A stretch of 8,470 nt of DNA from Actinobacteria bacterium UBA7422 (GTDB lineage Bacteria; Actinomycetota; Actinomycetes; S36-B12), in assembly GCA_002469525.1 (NCBI GenBank), contig DKME01000100.1, positions 1 to 8,470 of the forward strand, written 5' to 3'. This document shows, piece after piece, positions 1-6,185 of this stretch. A program made the translations under genes and the position numbers. How positions within the stretch are numbered: position 1 is the stretch's first letter; each line of letters begins with the position of its first letter. The notes under the pieces are model-generated. The model saw only the letters and a list, made by a program, of their open reading frames with translations. It was not told the origin of the DNA and did no database searches.

Positions 1-1
1 A

Positions 2-463
2 TCCCTTCGCAAGTCAATGCGCACATTCTCGGTGACATTTGACCAAGCCTTTGAACGCGTGATGCGCGGTTGCTGGCGGATCAATGGTGAAGGCAACTGG
101 ATCACCGAGGAGTTCATTGACACGTACACGCATTTACACGAACTCGGTTTCACCCACTCAGTTGAAGTCTGGAACCGCAAGGGCGAATTAGTAGGTGGGC
201 TTTATGGAATCGAAATAGGTGGACTATTCGCCGGAGAGTCCATGTTTCACGTTGAAACGGATGCATCCAAAGTGGCAATGGTTGCGGTGGTAGAAAAGTT
301 GGCCGCAAGTCCGGGACAAAGGATTTTCGATGTTCAATGGCAGACCGACCATCTAGAGTCAATGGGCGTAACCGAAATCAGCCGTTCTGCCTACCTTGAC
401 GAACTAGCCGCTGTGTTACCGACAAGGCCAGCTTTCCCGATTCCGCGCCAACCCCGGGGCTAA
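2..463 (+). CDS. aat: Leucyl/phenylalanyl-tRNA--protein transferase, 5'-truncated by window edge
   Basis: The enzyme moves Leu or Phe from aminoacyl-tRNA onto proteins with N-terminal Arg or Lys, which marks them for ClpS/ClpAP-type degradation (known for the family; cytoplasmic). The visible 153 residues match the C-terminal two thirds of Aat. In order they show a SLRKSMRTF block (family: SRSMKRF), DQAFERVMRGC, NWITEEFIDTYTHLHELGFTHSVEVW, GGLYGI, the hallmark LFAGESMF, DASKVAM and FDVQWQTDHLESMG. Full-length family members are about 230 residues, so roughly 80 N-terminal residues lie upstream of base 1. The frame is open to the left edge, and the ATG at 17 falls inside a conserved block, so it is an internal Met and not the start. 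The gene ends TAA at 461-463 and overlaps by 4 bases the stop of the convergent gene. Identification is firm. Upstream regulation cannot be seen. Confidence 0.94.
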   Translation, partial: SLRKSMRTFSVTFDQAFERVMRGCWRINGEGNWITEEFIDTYTHLHELGFTHSVEVWNRKGELVGGLYGIEIGGLFAGESMFHVETDASKVAMVAVVEKLAASPGQRIFDVQWQTDHLESMGVTEISRSAYLDELAAVLPTRPAFPIPRQPRG

Positions 464-1578
464 CGGATAGTGGCCAAAGCTGCTGGCAACTCGCGTAGGA
501 ATAAATCAACCGTTGCCGCGCTGCAATCTGGCGGGAGTGAAATGCGAATACTGGCCTCATTGGGGAGTCCGACCGCTTCGAGTACGTGTGAGGGCATCCG
601 AGTGTCGGCCGTGCACGCTGAACCGCTGGCAACTTGAATTCCCCGGGCATCTAATTCGGTGACGAGTGCTCCGCCAGCCGCACCGGTAATCGTGAAAGTC
701 AGAATGTGCGGGAGCCGATCTACGGGGTCGCCGGCCAACTCGAGGGACATCTTTAATAATTCCGAACGAATGCGATCAATCATTGCTCGATTCGAGTCCG
801 CCTGCTCTTGCCACAGAGGTGCGGCTTCTTCGAGGGCGACGGCAGCGGCGACCGCGGCAGGAATATCAGGGAAGCCACCAATCCAACCTCGGTCGGGGGC
901 TTCTTCCGGGCGCCACCGAAGGTTCGGACTGGTGACAACGATCGCAACACCTGGCGGGCCGCCCCAATCTCTGGCTGGGGCAACCAGCACGTCGTAGTCC
1001 TCGGGGAGTTGATCGTGGGTGATCACTCCGGTGGCGTCGGCGATCAGGGGGACTCCGGCATTGCGGCAGACGGCGAGGACCCGGGCAAATGGCTGGCGCG
1101 TCCCAATTTCAGCATTGGCCAGTTGAACACAGGCAAGCGCAGCTCCGCTCTCAAGTTGATTCCGCAGGTTGGTCAGGTCAACGGCGCCGGAGGTGGCGGT
1201 GGAATCAACGGCAAGTGAGACTGCGTCAGCGCCGGGGAGGCCGGCAACTGCACCTATCACCGCCATTGATTCAACACTGCTCACCAGGATTCGTCGAGAA
1301 ACAGACCCCCTGATAGCAAATATCCCACCGATCGCCGCACGCAAGGCATCTGGACCCGAACCGGCAAAGAAAACCAGATTGGGGGAGACATTGAGGAAAT
1401 TGGCAATACTTGCCCGAGCCGAGTCCAACAGCAAGCCAGATGTTCGACCAGCGTGGTGCATTCGGGCCGGATCAGACCAGGCTTGGGCTATTGCCGATTG
1501 CCACGCTTTGGTGGTCGATTCTGACAGGGGAATTCCGGCAATTGCGTCCAAATAGCCGGGGGCCCGCTCGGTGTCCAT
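460..1578 (-). CDS. Class V aminotransferase / cysteine desulfurase-like protein lacking the PLP lysine
   Basis: The 372-residue protein has the fold-type I layout of NifS/IscS cysteine desulfurases. Recognisable blocks are YLDAIAGIPL (9-18, family YLDxAATTP), DPARMHHAGR (36-45), GSGPDALRAA (73-82), ANAEIG (154-159, family NNEIG), ADAT (180-183, Asp181 being the pyridine-N partner), WGGPPG (205-210, family YGPKG), and VASGSACTADTRMPSHVL around Cys322, the position of the persulfide-forming cysteine. The length is normal and there is no frameshift. The cofactor residues are abnormal. The Schiff-base lysine of the family's (S)xHK motif is replaced in APARDWGG by Asp204 (codon GAT, 967-969). The PLP-stacking His of the EHxAV motif is Ser104 (VESMAV), and the Gln of DAxQ is Gly184. 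As read, it cannot form the usual internal aldimine, so desulfurase or transaminase activity is doubtful. I infer a pseudoenzyme or altered function. It is divergent from ctaC, which I recall also being near a class V gene in streptomycetes. The ATG start has no Shine-Dalgarno but has a leaderless-type promoter. Confidence 0.88.
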   Translation of the reverse strand: MDTERAPGYLDAIAGIPLSESTTKAWQSAIAQAWSDPARMHHAGRTSGLLLDSARASIANFLNVSPNLVFFAGSGPDALRAAIGGIFAIRGSVSRRILVSSVESMAVIGAVAGLPGADAVSLAVDSTATSGAVDLTNLRNQLESGAALACVQLANAEIGTRQPFARVLAVCRNAGVPLIADATGVITHDQLPEDYDVLVAPARDWGGPPGVAIVVTSPNLRWRPEEAPDRGWIGGFPDIPAAVAAAVALEEAAPLWQEQADSNRAMIDRIRSELLKMSLELAGDPVDRLPHILTFTITGAAGGALVTELDARGIQVASGSACTADTRMPSHVLEAVGLPNEASIRISLPPDCSAATVDLFLRELPAALATIR

Positions 1579-1590
1579 CTGCTCAGATTA
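1576..1590 (-). promoter_or_regulatory. Leaderless-type -10 (TAATCT) directly before the class V gene start
   Basis: Read on the minus strand, TAATCT (1590-1585) is followed by six bases (GAGCAG) and then the ATG at 1578-1576. TAnnnT placed 6-7 bases before an ATG is the usual signature of leaderless transcripts in actinobacteria (established knowledge). No good Shine-Dalgarno precedes this start. The -35 region would fall near 1608-1613 and has no consensus match. Assignment rests on motif and spacing alone. Confidence 0.45.
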
Positions 1591-1605
1591 GTCAGAAAAG
1601 GGTAA

Positions 1606-1622
1606 GGGCACACTGTGTGACC
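1606..1622. promoter_or_regulatory. 17-bp near-perfect palindrome, possible operator
   Basis: GGGCACACTGTGTGACC has a perfect CACAC-T-GTGTG core (1609-1619). It is flanked by a mismatched pair and then GG/CC pairs, giving 16 of 17 symmetric positions if the centre is excluded from mismatch. It lies in the divergent region, where the -35 of the class V gene would sit and about 160 bases upstream of the ctaC start. A dimeric regulator could bind it. No known consensus is matched exactly, and it is unlike a terminator because there is no T-run and almost no loop. Confidence 0.3.
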
Positions 1623-1743
1623 AGAACAACGTTCCCAGAGTCCCATCCGCAGGGGAAAAACAAGGATGAGTGCGATAGTGTCCCTCATGGTGAAGGCACG
1701 AATGAGTCACTAGTTTTTGTTGTTGGAATTCTCGTGAATTGTG

Positions 1744-1758
1744 CGCGTGAAGTACGCG
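1744..1758. repeat. Inverted repeat CGCGT-n5-ACGCG upstream of ctaC
   Basis: CGCGT (1744-1748) and ACGCG (1754-1758) are perfect inverted 5-mers around GAAGT. A further T-A pair lies outside one wobble or mismatched position (1742/1760). The element ends about 23 bases before the ctaC GTG, just upstream of the Shine-Dalgarno. It could be an operator or a small 5'-UTR hairpin controlling the oxidase operon. A chance occurrence is possible for arms this short. Confidence 0.25.
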
Positions 1759-1768
1759 TAAATTATTC

Positions 1769-1774
1769 GAAGGG
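1769..1774 (+). promoter_or_regulatory. Ribosome binding site that fixes the ctaC start
   Basis: GAAGGG ends seven bases before the GTG at 1782, an optimal spacing. It is 13 bases before the ATG at 1788, which is too far. This supports the GTG as the ctaC start codon and argues against longer readings of the open frame to the left. Confidence 0.6.
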
Positions 1775-1781
1775 TGCGTTT

Positions 1782-2657
1782 GTGGGAATGACTCGTAACG
1801 CGAGTGAAAGCCGGATAGGTAAGCGACTTGGTCTTGCTGGAATTTCAGCAGGAGCGATTCTCCTGCTCTCTGGTTGCACGGCCAACGAAGCTTTCTTCTT
1901 TGACATGCCAGAACCGGCATCTGCTGAGGCCCCGATAATCAATAACCTCTGGCAAGGCTCGTGGATTGCAGCCTGGGCGGTGGGTGCGTTTACCGCAGGT
2001 TTAATGCTCTGGGCTATTTTCGCGTATCGGCGTCGGCGCATCAATGAAGTTCCCGAACAAACTAAATACAACATCCCCCTTGAATTGCTCTACACGGTTG
2101 TTCCGCTGATCATGGTGCTGGGCTTGTTCTGGTTCACAGCACGCGATCAGACTGAAATTTTGACCATGGAAAACGATCAAAGCCAAACCGTTAACGTTGT
2201 CGGTTTCCGCTGGTCGTGGGCTTTCAACTACCTCGACGAAGACGTATATTCGATCGGAATGCCCGCAGATTCACAGATGATCTCCGAAGACCCCGAGATC
2301 GCCGAAGCTCAAATGCCGGTGCTCGTTCTACCCGTTGACGAGAAAGTTCGTTTTGAGCTCACGTCACCCGACGTAATCCACTCGTTCTGGGTCCCACAGT
2401 TCCTGTTCAAAATGGACGTCATCCCGGGAAAAACTAACGCCTTTGAGTTGACCCCGAATAAAATCGGGACTTTTGTGGGTAAGTGCGCTGAGTTGTGCGG
2501 CACCTACCACTCTCAGATGCTCTTCAATGTCAAAGTTGTTGAACGAGCCGAATTCAATGAGTACGTCGCCGGACTGCGAGCAGCCGGACAAACTGGCACA
2601 ATTCAAACTGGTCAATCAAATAGCGATGGACAGCGTCCCGGGGAGCGGAGAATATGA
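1782..2657 (+). CDS. ctaC: Cytochrome c oxidase subunit II (aa3-type), lipoprotein
   Basis: This subunit takes electrons from cytochrome c at a binuclear CuA centre on the outer face of the membrane and passes them to heme a in subunit I. The 291-residue reading shows a lipoprotein signal with lipobox LSGC (Cys32 lipidated), as is common for actinobacterial CtaC. Two membrane helices follow (about 61-81 and 102-119), then a cupredoxin domain. CuA ligands are visible: His200 (VIHSFW), then Cys235, Glu237, Cys239, His243 and Met246 in KCAELCGTYHSQM. The aromatic VGFRWSWAFNY patch for electron entry is also present. The start is GTG 1782, chosen from the GAAGGG site; ATG 1788 is the alternative and changes only two residues. 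The frame is open well upstream, but that part overlaps the class V gene antisense and does not look like protein. The stop overlaps the ctaD ATG (ATGA), so translation is probably coupled. Confidence 0.96.
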   Translation: MGMTRNASESRIGKRLGLAGISAGAILLLSGCTANEAFFFDMPEPASAEAPIINNLWQGSWIAAWAVGAFTAGLMLWAIFAYRRRRINEVPEQTKYNIPLELLYTVVPLIMVLGLFWFTARDQTEILTMENDQSQTVNVVGFRWSWAFNYLDEDVYSIGMPADSQMISEDPEIAEAQMPVLVLPVDEKVRFELTSPDVIHSFWVPQFLFKMDVIPGKTNAFELTPNKIGTFVGKCAELCGTYHSQMLFNVKVVERAEFNEYVAGLRAAGQTGTIQTGQSNSDGQRPGERRI

Positions 2658-4396
2658 CAATCCTGAATGACCGCCCAATAACTTCACCAGGGTCGGGTGA
2701 CTTCGGCCCCAGCACGGTGACGAGCGCTCCGAAAAAGAGCCTGGGCAAGGCAGTTGTCAACTGGATTACTTCAACCGACCACAAGGTGATCGGTTACATG
2801 TACCTGATCACTTCAATGGTGTGGTTTCTCATCGCTGGTTTGATGGCTCTTGCAATGCGTGCAGAACTCGCTATCCCGGGAATGCAGGTTGTTTCCCTTG
2901 AGCAGTACAACCAGTTGTTCACCATGCATGGCACGATCATGCTTTTCTTGTTCGCAACACCGCTTTTCGTGGGTTTCGGCAATGTGATTATGCCCCTGCA
3001 AATCGGTGCACCCGACGTCGCCTTCCCCCGATTGAACATGTTCGGTTACTGGCTCTTCCTCTTTGGTGGCTTGATCGTTGCCGCTGGCTTTTTCACTCCC
3101 GGTGGTGCCGCGGCATTCGGCTGGTTTGCCTATGCACCCTTGAGTAACGCGGTGAACTCACCCGAAGTTGGCGCCGACCTGTGGTTACTGGGTCTGACAC
3201 TTGGTGGTCTGGGAACAATTCTGAGTTCGGTGAACTTTATTACGACAATTTTCACCATGCGCGCCCCCGGCATGACCATGTTCCGGATGCCAATCTTCTG
3301 TTGGACAATTTTGATCACGAGCCTGCTCGTCCTCATTGCTTTCCCCGTTTTGGCCGCGGCACTATCCGTTGCATTCATTGACCGGCAATATGGCGCTGTC
3401 ATATTCGCACCTGAAAATGGTGGTGCGATCCTCTGGCAACACTTGTTCTGGTTCTTCGGACACCCGGAGGTGTATATCATCGCCTTGCCGTTCTTTGGCA
3501 TTGCCAGCGAGATCATTCCTGCCTTCTCGCGCAAGCCAGTGTTCGGTTACAAGGGACTGATTTTTGCAACTATGGCAATTGGTGCACTTTCCGTTGCCGT
3601 CTGGGCGCACCACATGTACGTCACGGGGTCGGTGTATTTGCCGTTCTTCGCGCTGACCACCATGTTGATTGCGGTGCCCACGGGCGTGAAGTTCTTCAAC
3701 TGGATCGGAACCATGTGGCGCGGCTCCATTTCATTTGACACCCCGATGCTGTGGACCATGGGCTTTTTGTTCACGTTCCTCTTCGGCGGTCTGACCGGTG
3801 TGATCCTTGCATCTCCTCCACTGGACTTTGCAGTGTCGGATTCCTACTTCGTGGTCGCTCACTTCCACTACACGGTGTTTGGCACGGTCGTATTCATGAT
3901 GTTCGCCGGGTTCTACTTCTGGTGGCCAAAAATGACGGGCAAAATGCTCGACGAGAAATTGGGCAAGATCCACTTCTGGCTGTTGTTCATCGGTTTCCAA
4001 GTTACCTTCTTGGTCCAGCACTGGCTTGGAGTGCAAGGAATGCCACGCCGCTATGGCGACTACCTCCCCATCGACGACTTCCAAACACTGAACGTTGTCT
4101 CCACCGCGGGAGCGGCAATTCTTGGTTTGTCCACACTGTTCTTTATCTGGAACGTGTTCAAGACCTGGAAGAGTGCACCCAAGGTGACAGTTGATGACCC
4201 ATGGGGTTGGAGCGGGTCACTTGAGTGGGCGACTTCATGCCCACCACCGCGTCACAATTTCATCTCGCTGCCACGGATTCGCTCGGAGCGCCCAGCATTT
4301 GACCTGCATCACCCCGAGTTGGCTGCGGCGGGCGCGCATAAAGCGCCAGTTGCAGCGCCAGTGGCCCCGGCGGCAAGAGAGGGTGAAGTCAAGTGA
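2654..4396 (+). CDS. ctaD: Cytochrome c oxidase subunit I (aa3-type)
   Basis: This is the catalytic core of the terminal oxidase, a 12-helix membrane protein that reduces O2 to water and pumps protons. Family comparison assigns the following residues. His92 (TMHGTIM) and His405 bind heme a, and His403 (VAHFHYTVFG) binds heme a3. CuB ligands are His270 in GHPEVY and His319/His320 in WAHHMYV. Tyr274 is the residue cross-linked to His270. The D-channel is marked by Asp121 (GAPDVAFPR) and Glu272. The K-channel is marked by Lys346 (PTGVKFFNW). All expected residues are present, so this is an A1-type heme-copper oxidase and it appears functional. The 580 residues are normal for actinobacteria, with an Ala/Pro-rich cytoplasmic tail at the C-terminus. 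The ATG overlaps the ctaC stop and is preceded by GGGAGCGGAG. The stop overlaps the GTG of ctaF. It belongs to the ctaCDF operon. Confidence 0.98.
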   Translation: MTILNDRPITSPGSGDFGPSTVTSAPKKSLGKAVVNWITSTDHKVIGYMYLITSMVWFLIAGLMALAMRAELAIPGMQVVSLEQYNQLFTMHGTIMLFLFATPLFVGFGNVIMPLQIGAPDVAFPRLNMFGYWLFLFGGLIVAAGFFTPGGAAAFGWFAYAPLSNAVNSPEVGADLWLLGLTLGGLGTILSSVNFITTIFTMRAPGMTMFRMPIFCWTILITSLLVLIAFPVLAAALSVAFIDRQYGAVIFAPENGGAILWQHLFWFFGHPEVYIIALPFFGIASEIIPAFSRKPVFGYKGLIFATMAIGALSVAVWAHHMYVTGSVYLPFFALTTMLIAVPTGVKFFNWIGTMWRGSISFDTPMLWTMGFLFTFLFGGLTGVILASPPLDFAVSDSYFVVAHFHYTVFGTVVFMMFAGFYFWWPKMTGKMLDEKLGKIHFWLLFIGFQVTFLVQHWLGVQGMPRRYGDYLPIDDFQTLNVVSTAGAAILGLSTLFFIWNVFKTWKSAPKVTVDDPWGWSGSLEWATSCPPPRHNFISLPRIRSERPAFDLHHPELAAAGAHKAPVAAPVAPAAREGEVK

Positions 4397-4788
4397 GGAT
4401 TGAAGCGCTCCTATTTGGCACAGGCTTCGTGCTTTACTCGTTCCTCGCGGCAATTTACTGGTACTTCAGCCGCGACGAAGTAGGAACAATTGCCCTCGCG
4501 TTAACCGGTGGGATGGCCTTCTTAATATCGTTCTACGCGTACTACACCTCAAAGCGGGTCTACCCCCGCCCAGAGGATCGCCTTGACGCTGAGATCGACG
4601 AAGCAGACCCTGAGTACGGTTTCTTCAGCCCACACTCATGGTGGCCTCTCGTTATTGCACTTGCCACCGTACTTGTGGTCCTTGGCCTAATCTTCGCTGT
4701 GTGGTTGATCGTGTTAGCCGTGGCCACGCTGCTCTTTGGATTGGTCGGCATGCTTTTCGAGTATTACCGCGGAGAGTTTGCCCACTAA
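4393..4788 (+). CDS. ctaF: Cytochrome c oxidase subunit IV, actinobacterial type
   Basis: This small accessory subunit of the actinobacterial aa3 oxidase has 131 residues, the usual family length. Four membrane helices are predicted by eye, at about 3-25, 31-51, 85-103 and 104-122. Conserved blocks are MRIEALLF at the start, YPRPEDRLDAEI (57-68), GFFSPHSWWP (76-85) and FEYYRGE near the C-terminus. The family is known as an integral part of the bc1-aa3 supercomplex region, but it has no catalytic residues of its own. The start is GTG 4393, overlapping the ctaD TGA by four bases (GTGA). A GAGAGGG site sits about nine bases upstream inside ctaD. Overlap on both sides of ctaD indicates one transcript and coupled translation for ctaC-ctaD-ctaF. 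Subunit III (ctaE) is not in the window; in actinobacteria it usually lies with qcrCAB. Confidence 0.95.
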   Translation: MRIEALLFGTGFVLYSFLAAIYWYFSRDEVGTIALALTGGMAFLISFYAYYTSKRVYPRPEDRLDAEIDEADPEYGFFSPHSWWPLVIALATVLVVLGLIFAVWLIVLAVATLLFGLVGMLFEYYRGEFAH

Positions 4789-4834
4789 ATTCGCGCAGAA
4801 TACTGGCAAGTGAGCCGCGTTTTGGAACGGAAAG

Positions 4835-4864
4835 TTGACCTGACTCGTCGTACTCTCATAACGT
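4835..4864 (+). promoter_or_regulatory. Probable promoter of the L,D-transpeptidase gene
   Basis: TTGACC (4835-4840, five of six to the TTGACA consensus) is followed after 18 bases by TAACGT (4859-4864), which fits the TAnnnT pattern of actinobacterial -10 boxes. Transcription would begin near 4871, giving a leader of about 25 bases that holds the ribosome site. The -10 lies within a perfect palindrome TAACGTTA (4859-4866). The promoter suggests the gene can be expressed apart from ctaCDF. No terminator is seen after ctaF, so read-through is also possible. Confidence 0.45.
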
Positions 4865-4881
4865 TACGAGAGGAAATACAG

Positions 4882-4889
4882 GGAAAGGA
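4882..4889 (+). promoter_or_regulatory. Ribosome binding site that fixes the transpeptidase start
   Basis: GGAAAGGA ends six bases before GTG 4896, the ideal distance. The next candidate, ATG 4905, would be 15 bases away. The GTG is therefore preferred, and it gives a normal lipoprotein signal with basic residues before the hydrophobic segment. Confidence 0.6.
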
Positions 4890-4895
4890 TTCGCG

Positions 4896-6128
4896 GTGAG
4901 CCGGATGTTTGTTACACGTTCGCGGTACGCGATCCCAATTTCGGTGAGTGCCGGTGTTCTCGTTTTAACCGGATGCACCCCATCCCTGACCCTGACTACT
5001 GCACCGCTTGACCCAACCCCGGCTGTAAGTATCGCGGCCGCCCCACAAGGTGGAACGGGAATTGATCCAGACACCGAGGTTGTCATTGAGGCCGAGCTGG
5101 GCCGGCTGACCCAGGTTTCGGTACTGGGACCAGACGGAGAAGTCCCTGGAATTCTTTCCCAGGACGGTTCGCGCTGGAGCGCAACCGGCCCACCATTGGA
5201 TTACTCCACCACCTACACGATCGCAGCCCAAGCAGCCGATGCTCGAGGCCGAGTCAACTCAATGAATTCCAGTTTCTCAACCCTTGAGCCGGAAAAGTTT
5301 TTCAAGGCGAGTGTGTCGCCGAGTGCAGGTGAAGTCGTTGGTGTTGGTGAGCCAATAATTGTTAACTTTAATAAGAAGGTAGAGAACAAGGCCGAAGTTG
5401 AAGCAGCAATGATTGTCCGCACCACCGAGCCAGTCCTGGGTGCGTGGGCTTGGCGTGACGATCAAACGGCTGAGTTTCGCCCCAAGACTTTGTGGCCGGG
5501 AGACATGAATGTTGAGGTCGACCTCAACCTCACCGGCGTTCAAGCAAAACCTGGAGTATTCGGCAAATCAAACTCCACGGACACATTTTCCTTCCGTCCG
5601 TCAATGGTGAGTGTCGTGGATGCCGAAACCCACACCATGGAAGTTTTTCGGGGTGGTGAACTCATCAACACGATCCCAATCACAACCGGCAAAGCAGGTT
5701 TTGAAACCCGTTCGGGAACGAAAGTCTTGATTAGTAAGGAACGCTCAAGAATTATGGATGCAGCCACTGGAGGCACCGCAGAATCATCGGCGGAGTACTA
5801 CCGGGTGAACGCTGAATACGCCATGCGACTTAACTACACCGGTGAATTCGTACACGCAGCACCCTGGAGCGTGGGCAGCCAAGGCAACGCAAATGTTTCC
5901 CATGGTTGTGTAGGCATGAGCACCGCCAATGGAGAGTGGTGGTGGAACCAAAACGAAATCGGCGACGTTGTCGTGGTGGAAAACACATCTAGGGAGCAAG
6001 GCGACGACGGCAACGGGATCACGATCTGGAATGCGACCTGGGAGGAGTGGCTCGCAAAGTCACTCGCCGGTCCACAATTCACCAAGCCGCTACAACAACA
6101 ACCTGAAACCGCACCCGCCCCGGCTTAA
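4896..6128 (+). CDS. L,D-transpeptidase lipoprotein with Ig-like domains (YkuD family)
   Basis: Enzymes of this family make 3-3 cross-links in peptidoglycan, or attach proteins to it, outside the cytoplasmic membrane. The 410-residue protein begins with a basic, then hydrophobic signal ending in lipobox LTGC (Cys27), so it should be a membrane-anchored lipoprotein. A short linker leads to two beta-rich Ig-like regions (about 45-130 and 135-236), the layout of mycobacterial Ldt proteins. The YkuD catalytic domain runs from about 237 to 362. Its active site is His320, then 15 residues on SHGCVGMS, with His336 and nucleophile Cys338. A tryptophan-containing C-terminal extension and a Gln/Pro/Ala-rich tail follow. 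The active site is complete. GTG is chosen as start from the ribosome site. It lies 107 bases after ctaF on the same strand but has its own likely promoter, so a functional link with the oxidase is not shown. The exact paralogue cannot be named. Confidence 0.93.
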   Translation: MSRMFVTRSRYAIPISVSAGVLVLTGCTPSLTLTTAPLDPTPAVSIAAAPQGGTGIDPDTEVVIEAELGRLTQVSVLGPDGEVPGILSQDGSRWSATGPPLDYSTTYTIAAQAADARGRVNSMNSSFSTLEPEKFFKASVSPSAGEVVGVGEPIIVNFNKKVENKAEVEAAMIVRTTEPVLGAWAWRDDQTAEFRPKTLWPGDMNVEVDLNLTGVQAKPGVFGKSNSTDTFSFRPSMVSVVDAETHTMEVFRGGELINTIPITTGKAGFETRSGTKVLISKERSRIMDAATGGTAESSAEYYRVNAEYAMRLNYTGEFVHAAPWSVGSQGNANVSHGCVGMSTANGEWWWNQNEIGDVVVVENTSREQGDDGNGITIWNATWEEWLAKSLAGPQFTKPLQQQPETAPAPA

Positions 6129-6185
6129 TACATCCTCGCACGTACGCACCCAGGTGAATCACATGCGCGAGTTGAGGTCTTTAAC
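6129..6185. other. Short convergent intergenic gap, weak hairpin potential only
   Basis: The 57 bases separate the stops of the transpeptidase and the molybdoenzyme genes. CTCGC (6135-6139) can pair with GCGAG (6167-6171) across 27 bases, and an inner CACC/GGTG pair (6147-6156) has only two bases between arms. There is no T-run on either strand. A bidirectional terminator is expected here from gene layout, but the sequence does not show a convincing one. Confidence 0.3.

Noticed and set aside
452..459. CCCCGGGG palindrome at the aat/class V junction as a terminator
   Set aside because: It has no loop and no T-run on either strand, so it cannot act as an intrinsic terminator by itself.
1759..1764. 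TAAATT as a possible -10 box for ctaC
   Set aside because: No acceptable -35 lies at 16-18 bases, and the start would leave too little leader for the GAAGGG ribosome site. The ctaC promoter is left unassigned.
1410..1781. Long in-frame extension upstream of ctaC, which would give a 415-residue protein
   Set aside because: The extension runs antisense to the class V gene and through the divergent intergenic region. It would bury the lipoprotein signal inside the protein, and the GTG at 1782 has a well-spaced ribosome site.
3751..4194. Overlapping out-of-frame open reading frames within ctaD, and similar ones inside the molybdoenzyme and class V genes
   Set aside because: They lie entirely within strongly supported genes, show no recognisable motifs, and have compositions rich in Arg/His/Ser/Pro typical of shadow frames.
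4816..4830. Small hairpin CGTT-TTGG-AACG after ctaF as an operon terminator
   Set aside because: Only four weak pairs form and no T-run follows.
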